In this document: positions 1 to 7,537 of the stretch, piece by piece
How the letters are laid out: every line of letters begins with the position of its first letter
Numbering within the stretch: position 1 is the stretch's first letter
NCBI GenBank assembly: GCA_964592125.1
Contig: CAZQBV010000014.1
Coordinates: 1-40,361 of the forward strand
From: UBA5399 sp964592125
GTDB taxonomy: Bacteria; Bacillota; Clostridia; Christensenellales; Christensenellaceae
Reading direction: 5' to 3'
DNA length: 40,361 nt
The notes under the pieces: model-generated
Told to the model about the DNA's origin: nothing
The model's database searches: none
Seen by the model: the letters and a program-made list of their open reading frames with translations, nothing else
Translations under genes and position numbers: made by a program

Positions 1-456
1 AGATTTGAATCTGTAGATGCATTGCTAAAGGAATGGAGCGCACTGGGCTACACCACCGAAGAGGAAATTAAAAAGCACACCCGCCAGCAGGACAGAATGC
101 TGAAGCGCATAGAACAGGTATACAGCGGTGCGGGCATTAAAAAGCAAATTTCGGAAGCGGATAGAAAATGGTACACCAGCTGCCGCACAGAATACAAAAT
201 GAATCATGATGTGCTTTTGTATGCGGCGGAAATTAGCTCTTTGGCAAACGACCCAGCCTCTTTTTTGCGAAAAGTGATTTCGGAATGGGCCAAGAAGGGC
301 GTTACCACGCTGAAAGCGGCAATGGAGCAAAACCTAAACCGTTTTTCGGGCGATATGAAGAATGTAAAATCTTTCGAGCAACACAAATATACCGAGGACG
401 ATTTGCAGCAGCAAAAACTGGCCGCACTCAGTTTGTTGGAGAAATCGCATGGCTAA
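1..456 (+). CDS. DnaD/DnaB-type replication initiation protein, C-terminal part (5' end outside window)
   Basis: The reading frame is open from base 1, so the gene starts upstream of the window; about 151 codons remain. The visible part ends in a helical region with the pattern FLRKVISEWAKKGVTT (about 45 residues before the stop). This fits the C-terminal domain of the DnaD/DnaB primosome family, which carries a YIxxILxxWxxKGI-type motif for DNA binding. Proteins of this family help load the replicative helicase. The stop overlaps the start of the next gene by 8 bases (ATGGCTAA), so the two are very likely translationally coupled, and the partner is a helicase-loader ATPase, which fits a primosome pair. 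A TTG at 22 is a possible internal start but there is no reason to prefer it. Confidence 0.8.
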   Translation, partial: RFESVDALLKEWSALGYTTEEEIKKHTRQQDRMLKRIEQVYSGAGIKKQISEADRKWYTSCRTEYKMNHDVLLYAAEISSLANDPASFLRKVISEWAKKGVTTLKAAMEQNLNRFSGDMKNVKSFEQHKYTEDDLQQQKLAALSLLEKSHG

Positions 457-1354
457 AAGCATTGCAGATATATTTGCGGATTTTAGGGAAGACGCACTGC
501 GGCAACAGCAGCTATTTGAAAAAGCCTGCGATGCGAATGTGCAGCTAATGGAGCTGCGCCAGCAAATACGCGAAGCGGGCGCAAGGCAACTGGAGGCCAT
601 TGTGCATGGCCAAAGCCACAGCGATGCAGAGCTGGAGCGCCTGGAAGCGGCCGCGGCAGAAATTGTGCGCACACAAATACACGAGCCTCAATTCAATTGC
701 AATAGATGTAAGGACACCGGCAAGAATGCGGATGGCCTTTGTATTTGCCTTCTGGAAAAAATATATACAAATTACTATGGCGCCATACACATAGACACCC
801 TGCAAAAGGGTTTTGATGATTTTCAATTGAGCTTGTTTGACGACACAGAGACGATATTGGCTGGAAAAACCCAGCGCCAGTGGATGGAATGTTATTTGGA
901 ACTGGCAAAAAGCTATGTTGCGGATTTTCCAAACAATACAAAGCGCAATATCCTAATGATTGGCAAAGCTGGCCTAGGCAAATCATTTCTGCTGAATTGT
1001 ATTGCAAAAGCGGCCAAAGCGCGAGATATAGACACCCTGTTCATTCGCTCCAGCGAGCTATTTGGTTTGTTTCATGCCCACCGCATGGGCAGTGGTGTGG
1101 ACCTTTCCCACCTGCATCGGGCAAAGCTGCTATTGGTAGACGATTTGGGAACAGAACCCATCACCCAAAATGTAAGCATAGAATATTTGTACAACATGGT
1201 AGACAAACGGCTGGAAAACGGCCTGCATACGGTGTTTGCAACCAATGTAAGCAATTTGCAACAACGCTATGACGACCGCATTGCTTCCAGATTAAAATCC
1301 AAAGACAGCAGTATGTGCTTCTACTTTGAGGGCAGAGATTTGCGCCTGCCATAG
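449..1354 (+). CDS. DnaC/DnaI-like helicase loader ATPase
   Basis: A 301-residue AAA+ ATPase of the DnaC/DnaI type, which loads the replicative helicase DnaB/DnaC onto DNA at initiation or restart. Visible features are an N-terminal helical region, a cysteine cluster (Cys84, Cys87, Cys98, Cys100) as in zinc-binding N domains of DnaI-type loaders, Walker A GKAGLGKS (about residues 172-179) and Walker B LLLVDDLG (about 227-234). The sensor-1 region reads VFATNVS, and a basic stretch RIASRLKS follows. It overlaps the upstream DnaD-like gene by 8 bases. Length and motif order fit chromosomal loaders; phage DnaC homologues are similar, but the DnaD-DnaC pairing and lack of phage genes favour a chromosomal role. 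Confidence 0.85.
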   Translation: MAKSIADIFADFREDALRQQQLFEKACDANVQLMELRQQIREAGARQLEAIVHGQSHSDAELERLEAAAAEIVRTQIHEPQFNCNRCKDTGKNADGLCICLLEKIYTNYYGAIHIDTLQKGFDDFQLSLFDDTETILAGKTQRQWMECYLELAKSYVADFPNNTKRNILMIGKAGLGKSFLLNCIAKAAKARDIDTLFIRSSELFGLFHAHRMGSGVDLSHLHRAKLLLVDDLGTEPITQNVSIEYLYNMVDKRLENGLHTVFATNVSNLQQRYDDRIASRLKSKDSSMCFYFEGRDLRLP

Positions 1355-1374
1355 CACTGCATTGCTTTTTTAAA

Positions 1375-1534
1375 CCCTACAGGGGCATTGTAAAAACAGA
1401 GGGGCTGTTCAAAAATGTGCAGCTGCAAGGAATCAAGGAAGGGTACAAGGGCGCGTATTCCCTCATACGTAACCGCAGAGCCCTTCCGTAGATGACACAG
1501 CAGATGTGCGTTTATGGGCAGCCCCTACAGGGGC
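1375..1534. repeat. MITE-like intergenic element with imperfect terminal inverted repeats
   Basis: The segment 1400-1526 begins AGGGGCTGTTCAAAAATG, and its other end read in reverse is AGGGGCTGCCCATAAACG, an imperfect terminal inverted repeat. The 12-mer CCCTACAGGGGC occurs on both sides, at 1375-1386 and 1523-1534, like a duplicated target or a duplicated end. No protein is encoded inside the unit. The rightmost copy of the 12-mer holds the last codons and stop of the DUF5996 gene on the minus strand. Only one copy was seen here, so mobility is inferred from end structure alone. Confidence 0.5.
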
Positions 1535-2412
1535 TTGGTTAGCCACTCTATGTGTTTCCAATCCTCTGTGCCCGCTGTTATTTCAAATGTATCCTTGCAG
1601 AAGTTTTTGATAACCTGCTGTGGGTTGGCATGGCGCAGCACATCCGCCAGTGGCAGGAAAAATTCCTTTTTCTCCGGACTGAAAAAGGCCTCTTTCGGGC
1701 GAATTTTTGCGCCGCTATAATCCGTTTCCGTAAAGGGATATGGGAGTACAAACAAACTGGGCTCGTCCACCGTTTCGTCCCCCGGCCAAAATCCAAACTC
1801 TACAAATTTTTCGTCGAAAGCCACTTTCTCTATTACGCCTTCCCCGGGGAAGGGCATGTGCTCGCCCGAAAACAACACCGTGGTTATGTCGAAACTACCC
1901 CAAAACAGAGAGGGCAAAATCTTTTTGCCGCGATATGGCGCTGCAAATTCCAGCAGGGCATTGCGCACAAACACACTGCTGCGAAAGTATTCCAATGCAC
2001 TGTCATGATCAAATTTACGCTTTTGCGTTTGCTGGTGAAACGGAATGGTGCAGCCAACTTCTTGCGGCGTTGGGTTGATGTCTGTTTCGGCGCCAATATC
2101 CTGAAGCATGCGTTTAAAATCCCTGTAATAATCTGCAACGGAAAGGTTGTCCAAAAGGGGAAAACCTGCCGTGCTGCCATCCAAACAGTGCGCATACACC
2201 AGCGAGCACCCAAAGTTGATTAGTATATCAAAGCTTTTCTCGCCATTGGGTATTAGCCCTGTGGAAAATCCCTGCGCAATGGGCTGCAACACCACGTGCC
2301 CCCATTCTGGCTCTGCAGGTGTGCGTGCCAGCTTCACCTTGCCCATCATTTGCAGTAACATATGGACAGTGTGGTGTGTCTCTGCCCATTCACTGTACTT
2401 TACAATTTTCAT
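1525..2412 (-). CDS. DUF5996 family protein
   Basis: A 295-residue protein recognised as DUF5996. It carries the family pattern: an N-terminal WAETHHTVHMLLQMMGKVKLA stretch around residues 9-29 (aromatic, His and GK), then PIAQGFSTGLIP, a central PTPQEVGCTIPFHQQT and the signature LFWGSFDITTVLFSGE (about residues 175-190). Molecular function is unknown; no signal peptide or membrane segment is visible, so it is probably cytoplasmic. A GAGGG ribosome binding site lies 8 bases before the ATG. The stop codon sits in the 12-mer that flanks the MITE-like element, so its last three or four codons may derive from that repeat. It is divergent from the flavodoxin gene. Confidence 0.75.
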   Translation of the reverse strand: MKIVKYSEWAETHHTVHMLLQMMGKVKLARTPAEPEWGHVVLQPIAQGFSTGLIPNGEKSFDILINFGCSLVYAHCLDGSTAGFPLLDNLSVADYYRDFKRMLQDIGAETDINPTPQEVGCTIPFHQQTQKRKFDHDSALEYFRSSVFVRNALLEFAAPYRGKKILPSLFWGSFDITTVLFSGEHMPFPGEGVIEKVAFDEKFVEFGFWPGDETVDEPSLFVLPYPFTETDYSGAKIRPKEAFFSPEKKEFFLPLADVLRHANPQQVIKNFCKDTFEITAGTEDWKHIEWLTKPL

Positions 2413-2633
2413 ACTATTTTCCCTCTTTCTGTGTTACAGTCTATCCCCAACACACAAAAGTGTTTTTCGTTAAATATATAAACATTGCAGGTGTAGGCAA
2501 ATCCAATTGGGGGTATATTATTTATATATCGCATAAAAACTTCGAACTGCGGCAAGTATAAAACATGTCTTTTCCAAGTTTGATAGCTGAAACAGTATTG
2601 TACTACAATATAAAGAGATATAAAGGAGCGTAT

Positions 2634-3044
2634 ATGAATACATTATTGATTTTTTATTCTTATAGCGGGCATACCAAACAACTGGCAAATGCCAAAGCAA
2701 AGGAATTGGGTGCAGAGCTTTTGGAAGTGACCGATGTGAAGCGACCCGGAGGGCTTAAAACCCTTTTTAAGGGTTGCCCCGCAGCCGCAGGCAAAAAAAG
2801 CTGGCCAATTAACCCCATTGACAAACAGTTGAACACCTACGACAAATTTGTGGTAATGGGTCCCATATGGGCTGGGAACCCCGCACCCGAGGTAAATTCC
2901 ATTGTAGAGCTCATTCCGCAAGGTAGTGAGGTGGAATTTATTATGGTTTCGGGCGGCGGCCAAAGCAGCGGAAAGGATAAAACAATAGAGCACGCGCAGC
3001 GGCATTCTTTAAAGGTGCTGGGCTATAGCGATGTGCGAGGCTAA
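2634..3044 (+). CDS. Small flavodoxin-like protein
   Basis: A 136-residue flavodoxin-fold protein, expected to bind FMN and act in electron transfer or as a small NAD(P)H:quinone-type reductase; the partner is unknown. The N terminus MNTLLIFYSYSGHTKQLA is a beta strand followed by the phosphate-binding loop (residues 8-18), and a second loop GPIWAGNPAPEV fits the flavin-ring region. A longer frame opens at 2565, but the ATG at 2634 is preceded by AAAGGAG with 5 bases spacing and starts directly at the conserved strand, so 2634 was chosen. A hairpin and T-run end the transcript at about 3107, so it looks monocistronic. Confidence 0.8.
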   Translation: MNTLLIFYSYSGHTKQLANAKAKELGAELLEVTDVKRPGGLKTLFKGCPAAAGKKSWPINPIDKQLNTYDKFVVMGPIWAGNPAPEVNSIVELIPQGSEVEFIMVSGGGQSSGKDKTIEHAQRHSLKVLGYSDVRG

Positions 3045-3072
3045 CGGAACCCCTTCCCAATGACTTGATTGA

Positions 3073-3107
3073 CCCGCAGCAAATATAGATGTTGCGGGCA
3101 GATTTTT
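3073..3107 (+). terminator. Rho-independent terminator after flavodoxin gene
   Basis: CCCGCAGCA (3073-3081) pairs with TGTTGCGGG (3090-3098), with one G-T pair, and is followed by CAGA and a T-run from 3103. It lies 29 bases after the stop codon. Confidence 0.65.
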
Positions 3108-3137
3108 ATTTTGTTTTTTCAAATTTTAAAAAAGCGC

Positions 3138-3168
3138 TTGACTTTTCCCTTGGGGCAAGGCTTATAGT
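3138..3168 (+). promoter_or_regulatory. MerR-type promoter with 19-bp spacer and operator palindrome
   Basis: A -35 TTGACT (3138-3143) and -10 TATAGT (3163-3168) are separated by exactly 19 bp, the over-long spacing typical of MerR-activated promoters. The spacer holds the perfect dyad CCTTG-GGG-CAAGG (3148-3160). It lies just upstream of the MerR gene at 3210, pointing to autoregulation. Confidence 0.8.
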
Positions 3169-3209
3169 GATACCAGTAAACCAGTTGAAAGAACAAAGGA
3201 GAGGCAAGT

Positions 3210-3995
3210 ATGTTTAGTATAGGTGAATTTTCGCGGCTGTGTATGGTAACCACCAAAACATTACGGCACTACGACAGCATAGGGCTGCTGAAACCCGCAC
3301 AGCAGAATGCGGAAACGGGTTACAGATACTATGATGTTTCGCAACTGAACGATATGTTGCTGATTCTGAAACTGAAAGACTATGGCTTCTCCTTGGAGGA
3401 AATTAGCGGATTGCTTGGCGCAGAGCAATCCCAAGTGATGTACATGTTGGTAAAAAAGCTGGGGGAACAAACCCAGCAAGCGAAGCAACAAAACGCGTTG
3501 CTAAAACGCATCAAACAGGATATTAAACTGTTGGAGAAGGGAAAAGATATTATGGAAAATAAACTGGAAGTAAAATTGGTAGAACGTAAACCTATGGATG
3601 TTTTAAGTGTACGTGAGATGATAGCAGTGGCAGATTTCGACAAACTGTTTGGCAAATTGTATGCAAAAATGCAGCAGGAGCAAATGCAGCCCACGGGTGC
3701 GCCCATGGCATTTTACCACAGCGAGGACTTTAACCCGCAGAACTCGGATGTGGAAGTGGCTTTCCCCACAAATGCCAAAGAGGGGGTAACACGCACACTG
3801 GATGGTGGTAAATACGCAACCATACTGCACAAGGGAACATACAGCACCTTAAACCAATCCTACGCATTCATTGCAAAGTGGATAGAGCAAAACGGCTACA
3901 AAATAGCCAATTCGCCTTTTGAAATATACCTAAACGACCCTTCCGATACCAAGGAAGACGATCTTAGAACGGAAATATATTTCCCCATAGCATAG
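3210..3995 (+). CDS. MerR family regulator with GyrI-like effector domain
   Basis: A 261-residue activator of the BltR/BmrR type. Residues 1-70 form the MerR winged helix-turn-helix (FSIGEFSRLCMVTTKTLRHY, then a GYRYY wing). Residues about 75-112 form the dimerisation helix, and residues about 118-261 form a GyrI-like pocket for hydrophobic or cationic drugs. RBS AGGAGAGG lies before the ATG. The 19-bp-spacer promoter directly upstream argues that it controls its own gene. The neighbouring genes, a separate GyrI-like protein and an MFS exporter on the opposite strand, suggest a drug-sensing and efflux neighbourhood. Whether it also controls those genes is not shown by any matching palindrome upstream of them. 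Confidence 0.88.
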   Translation: MFSIGEFSRLCMVTTKTLRHYDSIGLLKPAQQNAETGYRYYDVSQLNDMLLILKLKDYGFSLEEISGLLGAEQSQVMYMLVKKLGEQTQQAKQQNALLKRIKQDIKLLEKGKDIMENKLEVKLVERKPMDVLSVREMIAVADFDKLFGKLYAKMQQEQMQPTGAPMAFYHSEDFNPQNSDVEVAFPTNAKEGVTRTLDGGKYATILHKGTYSTLNQSYAFIAKWIEQNGYKIANSPFEIYLNDPSDTKEDDLRTEIYFPIA

Positions 3996-4026
3996 CACCG
4001 ATACAGATTTCAAAAAACAGCACACG

Positions 4027-4062
4027 AAAAAACGGCACTGTACCAAACAATGCCGTTTTTTT
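4027..4062. terminator. Bidirectional terminator between convergent genes
   Basis: AAAAAACGGCA (4027-4037) pairs perfectly with TGCCGTTTTTT (4051-4061) around a 13-base loop. A-run and T-run flank it, so it can end both the MerR transcript and the leftward GyrI-like transcript. Confidence 0.8.
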
Positions 4063-4063
4063 A

Positions 4064-4081
4064 TATTTCGAATCAGTATTA
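4064..4081 (-). repeat. Family 1 repeat, end fragment
   Basis: Read on the minus strand this is TAATACTGATTCG, nearly identical to the outer end of family 1 elements at 7535 (TAATACTGATTCC) and 9334. The TAA is the stop codon of the GyrI-like gene. The terminator hairpin directly follows, so only the element's outer end is left, or the match is short and fortuitous. Confidence 0.45.
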
Positions 4082-4708
4082 CATGCGTTCCACAGGCAGC
4101 CGCAGCACTGTTCTCAGCTTTTCGGGCGCTGTTTTCCGTGGGTCTGCCAAATAAATTTCGTGGTGACGGCGCTTCATGCCGGTGCAGTCTTTCAAGTTGT
4201 TTTGTTGCATAAATTCGTGTAGTTTTTCCACCGTGGCTGGTTCCTCGGCAAAGGGACCCATGTGCATCATCTGCACACACATGCCTTCGTGAAAGCCGGC
4301 AAGGCGTGCCGCAGAAACATCCACATCCGGCTTTTTCTTCTGCACGGCCTGCACTGCCCAGTCAAATACATCCTGCGTTACAAATTCTGGCTGGCGAATC
4401 ATGGATGTCCATGTCCACTTATCACGTTTGTTTATATCGAAAGGGCCATCCGAGCTCCACAGCCCTTCCAGCGGCGGCACCACATATTCAAAGTAACCCT
4501 CTGGCTGCATGCCGCTCATCTTGCTCATTTTAATGGTGAACGTAAGCGCATACAGCGCAGACACCGCATTTTGATATTCCTCTCCATTGGGGTCGCCCTT
4601 GCCATCCACCATAATAAACTGCATGGGGGGAACCTCTATCAGCATGGGTTTTTTGGGCGGCATATACAAATCTTTGTATTCTTTTTTGTAGTCCAGTTTA
4701 TCTGCCAT
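4079..4708 (-). CDS. GyrI-like small-molecule-binding domain protein
   Basis: A 209-residue stand-alone GyrI-like protein without a DNA-binding domain. It has the typical opening of the family (DYKKEYKDLYMPPKKPMLIEVPPMQFIMVDGKGDPNG spans residues about 4-40), a conserved WTSMIRQPEFVT strand and a C-terminal HHEIYLADPRKT. Such proteins bind or hydrolyse hydrophobic compounds; the substrate here is unknown. A GTG at 4726 would add six residues, but the ATG at 4708 has GGAGGA 8 bases upstream and was chosen. It follows the MFS gene on the same strand after 98 bases and may share its transcript. The stop TAA is part of a family 1 repeat end. Confidence 0.82.
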   Translation of the reverse strand: MADKLDYKKEYKDLYMPPKKPMLIEVPPMQFIMVDGKGDPNGEEYQNAVSALYALTFTIKMSKMSGMQPEGYFEYVVPPLEGLWSSDGPFDINKRDKWTWTSMIRQPEFVTQDVFDWAVQAVQKKKPDVDVSAARLAGFHEGMCVQMMHMGPFAEEPATVEKLHEFMQQNNLKDCTGMKRRHHEIYLADPRKTAPEKLRTVLRLPVERM

Positions 4709-4806
4709 GGTGTGTTTCCTCCGCACAATAGTTTTATCAATAGCGTATCATTTGTTCTCGGTGCAATCATTTGCTCCTATTTTTATATTGATAACCAAAT
4801 TTGCAC

Positions 4807-6093
4807 TTATTGTTCGGCAATTACGCCACGTTTAAAATGTTTGTTGGTGGCCACACCCACACTCAGCAGCGCCATAATAATGCCTGTTACAACAAACAGG
4901 GTTTCTATGCGCACCTTGTCCGCAAGTGGGCCAAAGAATGCCATACCCAATGGCATGATGGCTGTCATTACAATTTGCACCAGGCTAAACACGCGCCCTT
5001 GCATATTCACATCCACCTGCTCCTGCAGCATGGCCATGGCCGGCGTGGTGGTAAGTGGCATGCTGGTGCCCGCCAGCACCATAAGCACCTGAAATGCCAC
5101 AAACCCGGGCACAATGCCCAGCAGCATTGTCATTACCCCAAAGATGAGAAAGGAAAGCGCAATGGTGCGCGTGCGGTTTTTAAATCCACCCCAAAGGGTT
5201 ATTAGCACGCCACCCAACACGCTGCCCAAAGAAAACATCACTTCTGTAAGGCTAAGCCGCCATACCTCCGCACCAAATGTGCGCGTTACCATAAGTGGGG
5301 TAAGCTGCGCGGCAGGAACAACAAAAAACATAAAAAGCGCAAAAAACAAGAAAAATGCCCGGAAAAAATTGTTGCCCGCCACATATTTTATGCCTGCTTT
5401 CAAATCATCAAAATAGCCGCCCTTTTGTTTGATAAGCGCCTTCTCGTGTAACGGCACTTTTAGTATTAGCATAATTACAATGGCCACACTGGCCGTAAAC
5501 ACATCTATAAAAAAAGTGGATTCTATAGAGGCCACCGCCAATATGGCACCACTGGCCGCTGGTGAAACCAGAAACATTATTGATTGCAAACTGCCGTTGA
5601 TGCCCCCCACACGAATCAGTTTGTCCTTGGGCACCAGCTGGGGAAGCAACGCGCTCACTGCAGGTGTTTGTATGCCCGCGCCTACCGAGCGCACGCCCGA
5701 AACCAAAAACACCATCCACAAATCGTTGTGACCGGAAAGAAAAAGCATGGCTAAAATGAAGGTTGCCGTAGCCACCATAGCATCCGCTGCTATAATCAGC
5801 ACCTTTCGGTTCAGCCTATCTGCCCATACACCCGAAAAAAGCGACACCACCACCTGTGGCGCAAAGCCACAAATAGCCGCAATGGTAATCATAGAGCCAG
5901 ATTGCGTGGTAAGTGTGATGTACCACACAATGGCAAACTGCACCAGTGACGACCCAAATAGCGAGATGGTTTGCCCGGTAAGGTATAGCGCTGTTTTTCT
6001 TTTCCAGTTGTGAAATTTAGGCAGTTGAGATTCCAATATTTCCTCGTTCTCTGCCTGTACTTCCGTTGTCGTTATTTGTTCTTTCTGTTCCAT
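4807..6093 (-). CDS. MFS transporter, drug-efflux type
   Basis: A 428-residue major facilitator protein of the MefA/enterobactin-exporter-like group. After a 30-residue polar N terminus come about 12 hydrophobic segments, starting TALYLTGQTISLFGSSLVQ, and the loop 2-3 signature GVWADRLNRKVLI at about residues 80-92. These transporters use the proton gradient to export macrolides, siderophores or other compounds; the substrate is not decided by sequence. The ribosome binding site is weak (GGGAA about 7 bases upstream). A promoter with a palindrome lies upstream at 6178-6206. The MerR and GyrI-like neighbours support a role in drug export. Confidence 0.85.
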   Translation of the reverse strand: MEQKEQITTTEVQAENEEILESQLPKFHNWKRKTALYLTGQTISLFGSSLVQFAIVWYITLTTQSGSMITIAAICGFAPQVVVSLFSGVWADRLNRKVLIIAADAMVATATFILAMLFLSGHNDLWMVFLVSGVRSVGAGIQTPAVSALLPQLVPKDKLIRVGGINGSLQSIMFLVSPAASGAILAVASIESTFFIDVFTASVAIVIMLILKVPLHEKALIKQKGGYFDDLKAGIKYVAGNNFFRAFFLFFALFMFFVVPAAQLTPLMVTRTFGAEVWRLSLTEVMFSLGSVLGGVLITLWGGFKNRTRTIALSFLIFGVMTMLLGIVPGFVAFQVLMVLAGTSMPLTTTPAMAMLQEQVDVNMQGRVFSLVQIVMTAIMPLGMAFFGPLADKVRIETLFVVTGIIMALLSVGVATNKHFKRGVIAEQ

Positions 6094-6173
6094 AGTTATG
6101 TTCCCAATTCATATGCGCCCATTTTTCAAGGCCAAGTTTCTTTGGATGTTTTACCTCTTTTTTCCTTTATTCT

Positions 6174-6206
6174 ATAGAGAATAGCCTCTATTTCTTCACA
6201 ATGCAA
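6174..6206 (-). promoter_or_regulatory. Probable promoter of the MFS/GyrI-like genes with dyad over the -10
   Basis: On the minus strand TTGCAT (6206-6201) and TATTCT (6183-6178) are 17 bp apart. The inverted repeat ATAGAG-N6-CTCTAT (6174-6179 / 6186-6191) overlaps the -10, so a repressor may bind there. The word ATTCTATAG occurs here and again at about 6223. Confidence 0.5.
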
Positions 6207-6275
6207 CACCACTGTGGTTTGTCATTCTATAGGAAACAGTTTGCTTTGTCAACAAAATATATATTAAATTATTTT

Positions 6276-6311
6276 ATATACCTTGACAGGCGAGGTATAT
6301 TGTTGTAGTAT
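6276..6311 (+). promoter_or_regulatory. Promoter and operator of the padR operon
   Basis: TTGACA (6283-6288) and TAGTAT (6306-6311) are separated by 17 bp. The perfect inverted repeat ATATACCT-N9-AGGTATAT (6276-6283 / 6293-6300) overlaps the -35 and most of the spacer. This is a good position for a repressor, probably the PadR protein encoded at 6539. Confidence 0.75.
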
Positions 6312-6377
6312 CTAGCTAATTAAACGACATATAGGCGAATGCAATATATTTCTTAGTAAATATTGTGGAACACGGAA

Positions 6378-6396
6378 AAACAAATACTATTTGTTT
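6378..6396. promoter_or_regulatory. 19-bp perfect palindrome in padR leader
   Basis: AAACAAATA-C-TATTTGTTT (6378-6396) is a perfect dyad about 65 bases after the proposed transcription start and just before the small ORF. The one-base centre makes a DNA operator more likely than an RNA hairpin. It does not match the ATATACCT operator upstream. Confidence 0.45.
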
Positions 6397-6418
6397 ATGG
6401 GGAAGGAAGTATGGCACT

Positions 6419-6499
6419 ATGAGAAAAGTTTTTACCTTAATAGCAAGCATGTTTAGCTGGGTGGCTTTAAGCTGCTGCGGAAAGCTGCTAATGAAGTAA
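6419..6499 (+). CDS. Possible 26-residue membrane peptide upstream of padR
   Basis: The ORF reads MRKVFTLIASMFSWVALSCC then GKLLMK: a positively charged N terminus, a hydrophobic core of about 17 residues with two cysteines, and a basic tail, as in small single-span membrane proteins. GGAAGGAAG at about 6401-6409 is a plausible ribosome binding site with 9 bases spacing. It lies inside the padR transcript, between promoter and padR. It could be a real small protein of the operon or a leader peptide. An ORF this short can arise by chance, so the call rests on RBS, composition and position. Confidence 0.42.
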   Translation: MRKVFTLIASMFSWVALSCCGKLLMK

Positions 6500-6538
6500 T
6501 ACACACTTACAACAACACGAGAGGAGAGAGCAAACACT

Positions 6539-6859
6539 ATGTCAATTGCATCGGATTTGATTCGCGGCCATACAGAAACTATTATTTTGGCACAACTGTT
6601 AAAAAAGGATAGTTATGGGTATGAAATTAACAAGAGCATACAGGAGCGCACAAATAACCAATATGAGCTAAAAGAAGCAACTTTGTACTCGGCATTTCGG
6701 CGGCTGGAAAACGCAGAAATGATAGAATCCTACTGGGGGGACGAAACCACAGGTGCACGGCGGCGTTACTACAAAATAACACTGCTGGGCAGGGCGCTAT
6801 ACGAAAAAAACAAGGACGACTGGGAACGAACAAAGCGGCTGATAGACAGCCTGATATAA
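6539..6859 (+). CDS. PadR family transcriptional regulator
   Basis: A 106-residue protein of the short PadR type. It has a winged helix-turn-helix (LLKKDSYGYEINKSIQERT, then ELKEATLYSAFRRLENAEMI) and the typical wing WGDETTGARRRYYKIT, with a short C-terminal helix for dimerisation. PadR proteins are mostly repressors that respond to small molecules or envelope stress. AGGAGAG lies upstream of the ATG. It is the first full gene of an operon with the two membrane or envelope genes that follow. The inverted repeat over the promoter at 6276-6300 is its likely operator. Confidence 0.9.
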   Translation: MSIASDLIRGHTETIILAQLLKKDSYGYEINKSIQERTNNQYELKEATLYSAFRRLENAEMIESYWGDETTGARRRYYKITLLGRALYEKNKDDWERTKRLIDSLI

Positions 6860-6889
6860 TTTTAAGACACAGATGGAGGTATAAAAAAC

Positions 6890-7537
6890 ATGGAAGAAAA
6901 GCTGCGAAAGTATGTGGAAGTCCTTTTTGCGGATGCACCCAAAACAAAAAAAGCAATTGAACTTCGGCAGGAAATTTATACGAACTTATTGGAGCGATAT
7001 CATGACCTGCGCAATACCGGCGCAACCGAAGAAGAGGCCTATGAAATAGTGAAAAACAGCATTGGCAATGTGGATGAACTAATTCAAAGTCTGGACGAAA
7101 GCACAAAGGAGAAGAAACAAATGGACGAACAAAGCCGTAAAAAGGCAGCAGGGCTGAATGCCACAGCCATCACAATGTATATCGCCAGCCCCATTTTTAT
7201 CATTGGCTTTGCAGTGGGCGGGCAATGGCTGCTGGGGCTAATACTGCTGTTATCCTGTGTTGCGGTGGCCACAGGTATCAAGGTATATGCAGGCTCTTTG
7301 TATCGCCCCTATAAAAAGGACGACGAAACTTTGGTAGAGGAATTCAAAGAGTGGAAGGCCGACAACGAAGACAAAGCCAAGCAAAAAAGTCTTTATTCGG
7401 GTGTTTTGTGGCCGGTGCTGGTGGCCGTGTATTTTATTCTTAGCTTTACCACTATGGCATGGCACATCACTTGGGTTATCTTTATTATTGGTGCGGCAAT
7501 AGAGCAACTGATAAAAATTAATCTTTATCATAAATAA
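6890..7537 (+). CDS. DUF1700/HAAS-like membrane protein with permease-prefix N domain
   Basis: A 215-residue protein. The N-terminal 75 residues are a helical domain (ELRQEIYTNLLERYHDL, then GATEEEAYEIVKNSIGNVDEL) typical of the HAAS/permease-prefix fold that accompanies PadR regulators. After it come four hydrophobic segments in two pairs (about residues 93-133 and 172-208). The usual genomic partners are PadR upstream and DUF4097 downstream, exactly as here, and the set is thought to sense or respond to envelope state. GGAGG lies 10 bases before the ATG. Its TAA stop is the first three bases of a family 1 repeat. Confidence 0.8.
   Translation: MEEKLRKYVEVLFADAPKTKKAIELRQEIYTNLLERYHDLRNTGATEEEAYEIVKNSIGNVDELIQSLDESTKEKKQMDEQSRKKAAGLNATAITMYIASPIFIIGFAVGGQWLLGLILLLSCVAVATGIKVYAGSLYRPYKKDDETLVEEFKEWKADNEDKAKQKSLYSGVLWPVLVAVYFILSFTTMAWHITWVIFIIGAAIEQLIKINLYHK

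Noticed and set aside
1552..2223. 223-codon plus-strand ORF
   Set aside because: It is antisense to the DUF5996 gene, which has a clear family match and RBS; the ORF has no recognisable domain.
2450..2468. AACAC-N6-GTGTT hairpin with T-run as a terminator
   Set aside because: It lies in the divergent spacer between DUF5996 and the flavodoxin gene, where no transcript from the left is expected to end; the stem is only 5 bp.
4262..5092. 276-codon plus-strand ORF
   Set aside because: It lies antisense to the GyrI-like and MFS genes, crosses their boundary and has a His/Cys-rich composition typical of shadow frames.
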